From Luteolibacter yonseiensis (GTDB lineage: Bacteria > Verrucomicrobiota > Verrucomicrobiia > Verrucomicrobiales > Akkermansiaceae), in assembly GCF_016595465.1 (NCBI RefSeq), contig NZ_JAENIK010000009.1, forward strand, positions 1 to 64,000: 64,000 bases of DNA, written 5' to 3'. Under the pieces are notes generated by a model that ran no database searches, was not told where the DNA came from, and worked only from the letters and a program-made list of their open reading frames with translations. The position numbers and the translations under genes are program-made. Shown here piece by piece: positions 1-8,667 of this stretch. Every line of letters begins with the position of its first letter. Position 1 is the first letter of the stretch.

Positions 1-767
1 TCCGGGTTGTTGAGCAGGCCGCGGCCGATGAGGTTGTCGTTGATCGGAAGGCTCGACGCCGTCAGCGCCCGCGCGTTGACCTGGCTGCCGCCGCCGAAGA
101 TGATCCCGTTCGGGTTGATGATGTACACCTGGCCGTCCGCCTTGATGTTGCCGAGGATCTGCGTCGGGTTGCCGCTGGGGTCGGTGATCTTGTTGAAGGC
201 GATCCATTTGCCCGCGTCCGCCCCGCCGGCTTTCTGGTCGAAGTTCAGCGTGGTTTTCTTGCCGACGTTCATCGTCTTCCATCCGAGCAGCGCCTGCTGG
301 GTGGTCTGCTTGATGGTGACGGTGGTCCTGCCGTCCTTGACGGCCTGCACGGGGTTGTGCGCGCCGGTGACGGTGCCGAGGTCGAGCCCGCCGGCGCCGA
401 GGCCGTTGGGGACGTTGGGCAGGGTGACGGTGGGGCGGTTGGGGTTCTTGCCGAGGTTGTTGGCGCCGTTGCGGATGGCGGCGTCGCGCGCGGCGTTCTG
501 AAGGTTGCGGACGGCGGCGAGGGTCCGGGTGGTGCGCGCGAGGGTGTCTTTCGCGCTGGCGCGCGCGGCGTCGGTGGCGGCGGGGGTGGGCGCGCCGGCG
601 GTGGCGCGCGCGGATTTCCCGGAGCGCGGGCTGCCTCCCCGCAGGATGTCTCCGGCGTCCGCGGTGAGCCCGGTGATGGCGAAGGTGAAGCCGATGAAGA
701 CGGGGACGCCGTATTTGAAGGTGGTGCCGAAGAGGCCGGTGGCGCGGTGGTGGCGGCGGGGTTTCAT
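1..767 (-). CDS. TpsA-type two-partner secretion exoprotein, N-terminal part (filamentous haemagglutinin family)
   Basis: Partial: the reading frame starts at the ATG at 767 and stays open to base 1, so at least 255 residues are visible and the bulk lies outside the window. A basic start (MKPRRHHRATGLFG) leads into a hydrophobic signal segment at about residues 17-35. An Ala/Arg-rich linker follows, then from about residue 115 a TPS secretion domain (haemagglutination-activity domain) with the family hallmark NPNGIIFGGGSQVN. Such domains are recognised in the periplasm by the POTRA domains of a TpsB pore, and the protein is then threaded to the cell surface. A TpsB gene lies about 6 kb upstream on the same strand (6799-8382), with its energising genes between. 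Function beyond surface adhesin or exoprotein cannot be told from this fragment. Confidence 0.88.
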   Translation of the reverse strand, partial: MKPRRHHRATGLFGTTFKYGVPVFIGFTFAITGLTADAGDILRGGSPRSGKSARATAGAPTPAATDAARASAKDTLARTTRTLAAVRNLQNAARDAAIRNGANNLGKNPNRPTVTLPNVPNGLGAGGLDLGTVTGAHNPVQAVKDGRTTVTIKQTTQQALLGWKTMNVGKKTTLNFDQKAGGADAGKWIAFNKITDPSGNPTQILGNIKADGQVYIINPNGIIFGGGSQVNARALTASSLPINDNLIGRGLLNNP

Positions 768-1091
768 GCTGGTGGGCCGGGGTGCGGTGGAGAGTGGGTG
801 CCGTCGGGCGGCGGTGGTTGGAGGGGTGCCGGGTGGCCGGTGGCCGGGTGACTTATGGCCGGTGATCGGCGGAGGGGCTTCCGCCGGATGGCGGGTGGCG
901 GGGTGTGATGGTTTTCCCTGTTTCCGGCGGGAAGAGCGCGGGCTCCGGCGGGGGAGCGCGCGCCCTGTCTTTCCATAACTCGGATGATCCGCCGCCGGGG
1001 GCGGCCTTGGATCACCTTCATCATGTTTTTGTCATCTTTATGTCATCTTTTAATGATATGTTTTTAAGATATGCTTTCCGGCATGTCACGG
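768..1091. other. Intergenic region between tpsA and the coiled-coil gene
   Basis: These 324 bases separate the tpsA start from the stop of the upstream minus-strand gene. The part nearest tpsA is GC-rich with no convincing gene on either strand. The part nearest 1091 turns abruptly AT-rich and carries the periodic TGTCAT repeats listed separately. The gap, long compared with the other gaps of this locus, suggests that tpsA has its own promoter here rather than only read-through. If the repeats mark the promoter, the tpsA leader would be roughly 250 nt. Confidence 0.6.
1018..1057. promoter_or_regulatory. Pho-box-like direct repeats with 11-bp period
   Basis: On the plus strand four 7-mers sit exactly 11 bp apart, separated by 4-bp T-rich spacers: TCATCAT, TTGTCAT, ATGTCAT, TAATGAT. 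The two middle units match the enterobacterial PhoB half-site CTGTCAT at six of seven bases, and both period and spacer match that consensus. A TAAGAT hexamer follows at 1065-1070. The repeats read in the direction opposite to tpsA transcription, which is unusual for Pho boxes and is the main argument against a simple PhoB promoter. Confidence 0.45.
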
Positions 1092-1751
1092 TCACGGGGC
1101 CTTGCCGGCGGCGGGGGCGGCGATGCGGTTGTCGAGGATCCGGTCCTTGTAGCCCTGGACGAGGTTCTCGACCTTGACGCGGGTGGTGCCGATGAACGGC
1201 TCGCGCGCGGCGAGGGCCTTGCCGAGGGAGTAGTTCTCGAACTTGTCGAGGATCTCGGTGGCGGTGTTGAAGAGGGCGATGTTCTTGCGCTCGCGGTCGG
1301 CGAGGGTGTTTTTCGCGGCGGTGAGTTCTCCGGCGAGGCGGGCGCGTTCCTGTTCCTTCGCGGTGGCGGTGGCGGCGGCTTTTTCGTAGCCGTCCTTCCA
1401 TTTGAGGAGGGCTTCCTTGTGCTGGGCGAGGCTGGCGTCGCGGTCGGCGACCTTCTTTTCAAGCGCGGCGGTGGATTGCTCGGACGCGGTCTTGTCGGCG
1501 AGGGCTTTCTTTTCGAGGGCGGCGCCGCGTTTCTCGAGCGTCTCGATCTTCGCGGCGAGGTCCTTGGATTTCTGGTCGGCGGCGGCGGCGGCGGCCTGGG
1601 CGTTGGCTCCCTCGGTCTGGGCGGTGCGCAGCTGGAGGGTGACGGCGCGGAGCTGCTCGCGCAGCTTGAGGCCCGGATCGGGTTCTTCGGCGGCGTGGAG
1701 GAGCGAGGGCAGCGCGGCGCCGAGGAGGAGGATGGCTTTGAGGAGTTTCAT
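1092..1751 (-). CDS. Exported coiled-coil protein of the two-partner secretion locus
   Basis: A 219-residue protein with a clear signal peptide (MKLLKAILLLGAALPSLLHA, cleavage near AEE). Almost all of residues 30-165 is Ala/Lys/Glu-rich heptad sequence expected to form a long coiled coil (QLRAVTLQLRTAQTE, EKRGAALEKKALADK). A compact C-terminal tail, residues about 170-210, contains EPFIGTTRVKVENLVQGYKD. It begins 9 bp after the porin stop, so it is probably cotranscribed with porin, tonB and exbBD. From memory, proteins with this coiled coil plus a PF-G-TRVK-ENLVQ-Y-D tail accompany such loci in proteobacteria, often misnamed; this was not checked. A role as a periplasmic spacer or chaperone for the TpsA substrate is inference only. 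Confidence 0.8.
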   Translation of the reverse strand: MKLLKAILLLGAALPSLLHAAEEPDPGLKLREQLRAVTLQLRTAQTEGANAQAAAAAADQKSKDLAAKIETLEKRGAALEKKALADKTASEQSTAALEKKVADRDASLAQHKEALLKWKDGYEKAAATATAKEQERARLAGELTAAKNTLADRERKNIALFNTATEILDKFENYSLGKALAAREPFIGTTRVKVENLVQGYKDRILDNRIAAPAAGKAP

Positions 1752-1760
1752 GACCGGTTG

Positions 1761-3572
1761 TTAGAACTTGGCGTTGATGTCGAACTGCAGGGTGTCGGTG
1801 CTCAGCGGGGAGCCGATGATCTCGTCGCTGCTCATCCATTTGAGGCCGACGCGCACGGCGGGGCTGACGGCCATGCTGCCGCCGAGCAGGAAGCCCTGGA
1901 CGTTGGTGCCTCCGCCGCCGAAGTCGGAGTCGGTGAAGCCGTCGACGACCGCGTCGCTCTCGACGTAGCGGTAGCCGAAGCCGGCCTGCCAGTCGCCGAA
2001 TTGTTCCATGGCGGGCTTGCCGACGGTGAAGGCGAGGTTCCAGGCGGTGTCTCCGCCTTCGAACTCGCCGGCCTTGCCGGCGGAGCCGGGACCGCGGTTG
2101 TTGACGGCCTTTTTGCCGATGGCGCCGTTGTCGAAGGCGATGTTCTTGGTGACTTCTCCGGCGAGGGCGAGGCGGACGGGGTCGTAGGCGTCGTATTCGA
2201 GCTTGCCGGTGATGGTGAGGTTGCGGAATTCGGAGGCGAGGCCGTAGTACTGGTATTGGTATTTGGTGCCGAAGTCGTTGGCCGCGGTGGGGACGATGTC
2301 GCGCAGGGCCATGTAGGTGTTGCCGCGCTGGGCGAAGCCGGGCCGGGTGCCGTCGGTGCTGCCGGCGTCGCTGGCGGTGAGCGGGGTGTAGGGGTCGGAC
2401 AGCTTGCCCGAGATGTTGCTGAAGTCGTAGTAGGCGATGCCGAACCTGGCGGTGAGGTCGTCGGTGATCTTCCAGTCGATGCCGATCTGCGCGCCGGTGA
2501 GCCACTTGTCGGTGCTTTCGAACTTGGAGGGCTGGTTGGAGGCGAAGTTGAAGTCGGTGTTGTAGACGGGGAAGTAGCCGGCGGTGAAGAAGGTGCCGGC
2601 CTTGTCGTTGAGCCTGACTTTCCCGCGCACGGCGAGGCCGTCGAAGCCGAGGTCGTCGTCCCACTGGACTTCGCTGGAGAGGAAGGGGTTGTCGAAACGG
2701 CCCATCAGGAAGACGAGCTCCTCGCCATCGCCCGGACCGGCGTCGTAGCTGAGGAAGGCGCGGTCGAGCCAGATGGCGTATTTGGAAAAATTCCCGCCGG
2801 AGCCGCCGAGCGTCTGGTTGGGCGAGGTCGGGCTGTTGGTGTCGCCGGTGGCGACGCGCAGGCCGCCGTTGAAGCCGTCCCCGAGCATGATGTCGGTGCC
2901 GACGCGGGCGCGCAGGCGGGTGCGCTCGCGGTCCTGGTCGACGTTGTATTGCGGGGAGAACTGGGTGCCGGAGGTGTCGAAGGGCGATCCGGTGTTGATG
3001 GCGTTGAAGTTGGGGAAGGCGCCGGTGTTGTCGTTGCCCTCGCCGAAATAGACTCCTTCGTAACGGCCGCGCAGGTCGCCGAAGGGGCGGAATTTATCGG
3101 TCCATTCCGGGTAGCGTTTCTCGCTCCATTTCTGTTCGCGGGCCTCGGCGAGGAGCTCCTGCTTGATCTCGTCGCGCATGTTGTTCTTCACCACCTCGGG
3201 GATGTAGCTGACGCGCATCTCGTCGGCGGTGGGCTCGGGCGGCAGCGCGGCGATGTCGGCGGCGGCCGCGGCGGCCTGCTGGGCTTGCAGCGCCTGCTGT
3301 GCCTCGGCCTCGGCCTGTTGGATCATGGCGGCGGCCTCCTCCTTGCCGAGGATGCCTTTTTCCACGAGCCGGGCGATGAGGTTGACGGTGACGTTGGTGG
3401 AGGGGGCGGCGGGCTGCTCCTCCGCGGCTCCGGGTGGAAGTACGGGAGTTTCCGTAGCTGGCACGTCTTCGGAGGGGTTGGCGGGCGCGCTGCCGATGTC
3501 GGGTTCCTGCGCGTGGAGCGGGGTGCCGAGGGCGAGCAAAAGGGTGGCGGCGATGGGGCGGATGGAAGACAT
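1761..3572 (-). CDS. Putative outer-membrane porin (Porin_5-like)
   Basis: A 603-residue outer-membrane protein with signal peptide MSSIRPIAATLLLALGTPLHA. An acidic, Ala/Gln-rich coiled region at about 75-115 (EEAAAMIQQAEAEAQQ) is followed by the family's typical lead-in VSYIPEVVKNNMRDEIKQEL and W-S-E-K-R-Y-P-E-W. A long amphipathic beta-barrel follows from FRPFGDLRGRYEG to the C-terminal phenylalanine (LQFDINAKF), as expected for BAM-inserted barrels. The length fits the family. Neighbours are tonB 18 bp upstream and the coiled-coil gene 9 bp downstream. In comparable loci a porin of this type travels with TonB/ExbBD and a TPS pair. Substrate is unknown; nutrient uptake under phosphate limitation would fit the context but is inference. 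Confidence 0.85.
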   Translation of the reverse strand: MSSIRPIAATLLLALGTPLHAQEPDIGSAPANPSEDVPATETPVLPPGAAEEQPAAPSTNVTVNLIARLVEKGILGKEEAAAMIQQAEAEAQQALQAQQAAAAAADIAALPPEPTADEMRVSYIPEVVKNNMRDEIKQELLAEAREQKWSEKRYPEWTDKFRPFGDLRGRYEGVYFGEGNDNTGAFPNFNAINTGSPFDTSGTQFSPQYNVDQDRERTRLRARVGTDIMLGDGFNGGLRVATGDTNSPTSPNQTLGGSGGNFSKYAIWLDRAFLSYDAGPGDGEELVFLMGRFDNPFLSSEVQWDDDLGFDGLAVRGKVRLNDKAGTFFTAGYFPVYNTDFNFASNQPSKFESTDKWLTGAQIGIDWKITDDLTARFGIAYYDFSNISGKLSDPYTPLTASDAGSTDGTRPGFAQRGNTYMALRDIVPTAANDFGTKYQYQYYGLASEFRNLTITGKLEYDAYDPVRLALAGEVTKNIAFDNGAIGKKAVNNRGPGSAGKAGEFEGGDTAWNLAFTVGKPAMEQFGDWQAGFGYRYVESDAVVDGFTDSDFGGGGTNVQGFLLGGSMAVSPAVRVGLKWMSSDEIIGSPLSTDTLQFDINAKF

Positions 3573-3590
3573 GGGGAACGGGAAAAGGTG

Positions 3591-4304
3591 TCAGTTGCCG
3601 GGCTTGCGGGCTTTGATGCGGATTTTGACGGAGGGTGGCATTTCGGCGGCGCTGGCCGCGGGCGGTGTTTGCAGGCCGGTGAGGACGCGCCTGACGGCCT
3701 GGTCGAGATCCGAACCGGCGGAGGAGCCGATGATGCGGGCGCGGGTGATGGTGCCGTCGGCGCCGGGCCAGAACTCGAGGGTCAGTCCGCTGATGACGGC
3801 CTTGCGGGTGACCGGGTCGTTCCTCAGGGCGTTCTCGATGGAGGTCTTGGCGGAGAGCGAGTAGCGGGCGTACTTGTTCCCGCCGCCGAGGCCGCCCTTG
3901 CCGCCTCCGGCGCGGCCGCCGCCCCCGCCGGCGGTGAGCCCCATGTCGGGACCGTTGCCGCCGGTGATGTTGGTGCCGAGGTCTTCGGACGGCGGGGCCT
4001 CCGCCGGTTCGTCCGGCGGCGTCAGGTCGACGGGCTGTTCCTCGACGAGCTCCTCCTCCGGCTTGTCCTCCTGTGGCGGGGGCTCGACCTTCGGTGGCGG
4101 CGGCGGCGGCGGTGGCGGCGGCGGCGGTGGCAGCGTGATGGTGACCACTTCCTGGCGCGGCACGGCCTTGCGCGTGTTTTTCCCACCGTTGAGCAAAAAG
4201 GAGAAGAGCCCCCCCACCAGCACGACGGCGAGCATGATGCCGATCAGCAAGCGGTGCTTGGACGGCTTGCGCGCGGGCGGCGGGAATGGCGGGCGTGGGG
4301 ACAT
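3591..4304 (-). CDS. tonB: TonB-like energy transducer
   Basis: A 237-residue protein. The basic N-terminus is followed by one transmembrane helix (LLIGIMLAVVLVGGLFSFLL, about 19-38). A periplasmic Pro-rich stretch with a run of thirteen prolines sits near 59-71, followed by K-V-E-P-P-P-Q-E, then an acidic Pro/Glu segment, a Gly-rich hinge (GGGGGRAGGGKGGLGGG), and a C-terminal TonB-type alpha/beta domain from about 145 (TRKAVISGLTLEFWPGADGT). TonB couples the ExbBD proton channel to outer-membrane partners by spanning the periplasm. It lies between exbD upstream and the porin downstream in one minus-strand operon, so a dedicated partner is likely. The polyproline run and glycine hinge make it longer and more flexible than a minimal TonB. 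Confidence 0.85.
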   Translation of the reverse strand: MSPRPPFPPPARKPSKHRLLIGIMLAVVLVGGLFSFLLNGGKNTRKAVPRQEVVTITLPPPPPPPPPPPPPKVEPPPQEDKPEEELVEEQPVDLTPPDEPAEAPPSEDLGTNITGGNGPDMGLTAGGGGGRAGGGKGGLGGGNKYARYSLSAKTSIENALRNDPVTRKAVISGLTLEFWPGADGTITRARIIGSSAGSDLDQAVRRVLTGLQTPPAASAAEMPPSVKIRIKARKPGN

Positions 4305-4405
4305 GTGGGAGGAAGTGGAGAGTGGATGGTTGATGGTTGAGAGTTGGAGGAAGAAGGCGGAGGCCTGTTCTTCGTTTCGAATTCAATGCTTGTGATTCAG
4401 TGCTT

Positions 4406-4810
4406 CTACTTCGGCGGCTGGGTGGCCAGGCCGATCTGGGTGATGCCCACGCGGCCGAGCACGTCGAGCACGTCCATGACGCCCTGGTACTGGCTGGCGC
4501 GGTCGCCGCGGACGACGACGGGCACCTCCGGCGTGGCGGCCTTGATGGCGGCGAGCTTGGTCTCCAGGTCCGCCAGCGTGACGGTGAACGTGTTGAGCTT
4601 GATGTTGCCCTGGTTGTCGATGGTGATGGCCTGCGTCTTGGGCGCCTCCAGCTTGGGCGAGGACGCCTTGCTCGCGCTCGGCAGGTTCACCTTCACCCCC
4701 TGCACGCCCGCCGTGGTCATGATGATGAAGATGAGCAGCAGCACCAGATAGAGGTCCACCATCGGGGTGACGTTGATGTCGTCGTAGCTTTTGTCGTCGG
4801 CGGAGGCCAT
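4406..4810 (-). CDS. exbD: ExbD/TolR biopolymer transport protein
   Basis: A 134-residue protein of the usual ExbD length. A short cytoplasmic N-terminus ends in INVTPMVDLYLVLLLIFIIM, a single transmembrane helix carrying the essential channel aspartate (Asp19, equivalent to Asp25 of E. coli ExbD). A periplasmic domain follows with the expected alternating strands (KTQAITIDNQGNIKLN, VPVVVRGDRASQYQGVMDVL). It works with ExbB as the proton-driven motor for TonB. It lies downstream of the exbB fusion gene and upstream of tonB on the same strand; the roughly 80-100 bp gaps on either side hold low-complexity TTGATGGTTGATGG-type repeats. Confidence 0.93.
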   Translation of the reverse strand: MASADDKSYDDINVTPMVDLYLVLLLIFIIMTTAGVQGVKVNLPSASKASSPKLEAPKTQAITIDNQGNIKLNTFTVTLADLETKLAAIKAATPEVPVVVRGDRASQYQGVMDVLDVLGRVGITQIGLATQPPK

Positions 4811-4889
4811 GGAAGAGGTTGAGGGTTGGAAGTTGATGGTTGATGGTAAGAGGAGGATATAGGTCCCATGGGTCCTATGGGACCTGTCC
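4811..4889. repeat. Intercistronic low-complexity repeat and inverted repeat
   Basis: The gap between exbB and exbD contains a degenerate run of GTTGATGGTTGATGG-like heptads, echoed in the exbD-tonB gap near 4316-4350. It also holds a perfect 9-bp inverted repeat, AGGTCCCAT (4861-4869) and ATGGGACCT (4877-4885), around a 7-nt loop. There is no T-run, so it is more likely a mobile palindromic repeat or an mRNA-stabilising hairpin than a terminator. Confidence 0.55.
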
Positions 4890-6746
<1,857 letters not shown>

Positions 6747-6798
6747 GTGGGAAAAATGAGGAAAATGAAGGAGGTCGGCGGATGCGGGCAAGGGGTGG

Positions 6799-8382
6799 TC
6801 AGAAGTCCGCCCAGCCACGGAAGGTCACCCGGACGTCTCCGGACTCCGTGTCCGTCTGGCTGATGAAAGGCACGGCCAGGTCCACCGAGCCGTTGTAATG
6901 ATCCGCGAACTTGAAGCGCGTCCCAGCGCCCGCGCTGGCCAGACCGAAACGCTTCCGCTGGCCCGGCAGCGGGTCATAAATCCCCACCAGCCCCGCATCC
7001 ACGAAACCATGGAACCGCCACTCGTTGGGCGTCGTCCCAGGCTTCGCTTCGGACCCGCCGGTGAGCGGCCGCGTGCGGTACTCCACCGTGCCGAAGACAC
7101 CGTTGTCACCCAGCGACGTCGCCTCCAGGTAACCCCGCACCGTCCCCAGGCCGCCGCCGGAGATCTGCTCGTTGTTCACCAGCGGCTTGTCCGCCAGCTG
7201 GTACTGCACCTTGCCGAAAAGCTGCGAATCATCCCGCAGATCGCGCGTGTGCGCCACATCCCCGCGCAGGAACACATAACTCCCGTCCGCGTTGTAACGC
7301 TTGTTCGCATAATCCCTCTCCCCGCTGCCGATGCCCCGCAGGTGCAGGTTCAGCGAGGTATTCGCCTCCGTGAACGCCTTCTCCGCCAGCCACGTCGCCC
7401 CGTAATTCGCCGAAAGCGGCCAATACTCGATGGCGGTTTCATCGATGGTGAACTGTTTCTTCCCCAGGGAAACGACCTCGTCGGAGAAATGCTTGTAGTC
7501 GAGGCCCAGCGACAGCGTCTGGTAAAACTTGTCCTGTGACGGCAGGTCGATGAGCGCCTGCAGGCTCACCGTGTGGCCGCGGCCGATGCTCGCCGAGCCG
7601 CCGACGATGGCCACATCGCTGTCCTGCTTGGTGCCCTGCAGCATCAGGCTCACGCTGTCCGAAACCCGCGCCAGATAATAACCCGAGAACACCTTCGCGT
7701 CATCCGTGTTTTCCGGGGCCACCTGGAAATTGAAACCACCCGTATGCCCCAGCTGGTAGAGATTGCCATGGCTCAGCGACCCGTTCAACCGCAGCGGCGT
7801 CGTGTTCGAACTGTAACGGTTGTTGAGCTCCAGCGAACCATGCAGCGGATTCTTGTCCTCCACGTTCAGATCGATGTCCACCGTCCCCGGCACCACCCCC
7901 GCGCGCAGCTCCGGCGTCACCCGGCGGTCCGCCAGACGGTTGAGCGCCACGATCTCCTTCTCCACCCGCTTCATGTCCGGCACGTTCCCCTCCGCCAGCG
8001 ACGGAGCGTCCGCCTTGATCCGGCTCGGCAGGAAAAACCGCGCGCCATTGACCCGCAGGCGCCCCACCCTCGCCTCCGCCACCTCCAGCCGGATCACCCC
8101 GCGCCGCGGATCCTGCTGCGGCACCACCACCGAAACCGTCTGGAAACCGCGGTCGTGATACGCCTTTTCCAAGGCCACCCGCGCCGCCTCCACATCATCC
8201 GCCGAACGCCCCGGCCCGAGATACGGATACACCGCCTCCTCCACCGCCAGCCGCGGCAGCCGCGCCGGGCCCGTGACGCGATATTCACGGATGTTGAGTA
8301 CCTGCGCATGTGCCGACAGGTGCAACACGAACGTGATGCAGAAGGCCGTGAAAAATGAAGATGACGGGAGGAGACGGGACAT
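6799..8382 (-). CDS. TpsB outer-membrane transporter (ShlB/FhaC/HecB family, two-partner secretion)
   Basis: A 527-residue protein. The ATG at 8382 is chosen because it starts a signal peptide (MSRLLPSSSFFTAFCITFVL, cleaved before QVLNIREY). Two POTRA domains follow at about 25-180 (VSVVVPQQDPRRGVIRLEV, GTVDIDLNVEDK), then a 16-strand-type barrel with the diagnostic L6-loop motif VRGY at residue 415, ending in an aromatic residue (FRGWADF). It recognises the TPS domain of TpsA and secretes it through the pore without ATP. It is the first gene of the minus-strand run TpsB-ExbB-ExbD-TonB-porin-coiled-coil-TpsA. Linkage to its own TonB motor is unusual for classical FhaC systems but matches the PdtB group. 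Confidence 0.92.
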   Translation of the reverse strand: MSRLLPSSSFFTAFCITFVLHLSAHAQVLNIREYRVTGPARLPRLAVEEAVYPYLGPGRSADDVEAARVALEKAYHDRGFQTVSVVVPQQDPRRGVIRLEVAEARVGRLRVNGARFFLPSRIKADAPSLAEGNVPDMKRVEKEIVALNRLADRRVTPELRAGVVPGTVDIDLNVEDKNPLHGSLELNNRYSSNTTPLRLNGSLSHGNLYQLGHTGGFNFQVAPENTDDAKVFSGYYLARVSDSVSLMLQGTKQDSDVAIVGGSASIGRGHTVSLQALIDLPSQDKFYQTLSLGLDYKHFSDEVVSLGKKQFTIDETAIEYWPLSANYGATWLAEKAFTEANTSLNLHLRGIGSGERDYANKRYNADGSYVFLRGDVAHTRDLRDDSQLFGKVQYQLADKPLVNNEQISGGGLGTVRGYLEATSLGDNGVFGTVEYRTRPLTGGSEAKPGTTPNEWRFHGFVDAGLVGIYDPLPGQRKRFGLASAGAGTRFKFADHYNGSVDLAVPFISQTDTESGDVRVTFRGWADF

Positions 8383-8447
8383 GCGGGTGCCGGAGGGGCT
8401 GAGGCGCGAAGTCTCATGGTTCCCGGCGGGCTGTCTCAAGGGTGCTA

Positions 8448-8466
8448 CTGTGACTATCCTGTCACA
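8448..8466. promoter_or_regulatory. Inverted/direct repeat operator upstream of tpsB
   Basis: The site reads CTGTGACTATCCTGTCACA and lies 66-84 bp before the tpsB ATG. It contains a perfect palindrome TGTGAC-6 nt-GTCACA (8449-8466). Read another way, it holds two Pho-half-site-like 7-mers, CTGTGAC and CTGTCAC, exactly 11 bp apart. The second reading pairs it with the 11-bp-periodic repeats before tpsA (1018-1057), and both read on the plus strand. A CRP/FNR-type reading (TGTGA-N8-TCACA) is possible, but its spacer is 2 bp longer than consensus. Confidence 0.45.
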
Positions 8467-8519
8467 AAGAGGGGTGTCGGAGGACGCCTAACAGTTGGGA
8501 AAGGTTAAATTAACGTTGT

Positions 8520-8643
8520 TAAGAGTCGATTTCGCCACATTCAGAGCCAGGCTCCGGCAACCTTTCCGACGATTTTGGAAATCCCTGCCTGCGGGTGATC
8601 CGAAAAACCCGTGGGAATGCGGACCGAGGTTCCGCATTTTTTT
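8520..8643 (+). ncRNA. Possible structured RNA ending in an intrinsic terminator
   Basis: Between the tps operon promoter and the 3' end of rlmN the plus strand can fold into several stems. These are GAGC/GCTC near 8545, TTTCC/GGAAA flanking GACGATTTT at about 8560-8580, CGGGT (8592-8596) with ACCCG (8607-8611), and a terminator at the end. The stretch CTCCGGCAACC followed by CGGGTGATCC recalls the core of SAM-I/SAM-IV clan riboswitches. However, no complementary P1 strand was found, and no plus-strand gene follows within 1.9 kb. It may be a small RNA, a decayed riboswitch or simply a terminator region. Confidence 0.2.
8616..8643 (+). terminator. Intrinsic terminator, plus strand
   Basis: A 7-bp perfect stem AATGCGG / CCGCATT, extendable inward by ACC/GGT with one bulge, is followed by seven T residues. 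It faces the 3' end of rlmN although no recognised plus-strand gene precedes it, which hints at an unannotated short transcript. Confidence 0.65.
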
Positions 8644-8667
8644 CGTGGGTTTGGCCAATGAAGGAAA

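Noticed and set aside
1071..4340. Plus-strand open frame of 1089 codons over the porin, tonB and coiled-coil genes
   Set aside because: It is antisense to three genes with clear domains and reads as low-complexity Gly/Val/Glu/Ala sequence, the usual mirror of GC-rich codon bias.
8449..8466. Canonical CRP site
   Set aside because: TGTGA and TCACA are separated by 8 nt rather than the 6 nt of the CRP consensus.
8530..8610. SAM-type riboswitch
   Set aside because: The CGGCAACC and CGGGTGAT words are suggestive, but the P1 helix is missing and no plus-strand target gene follows; kept only as a low-confidence structured RNA.
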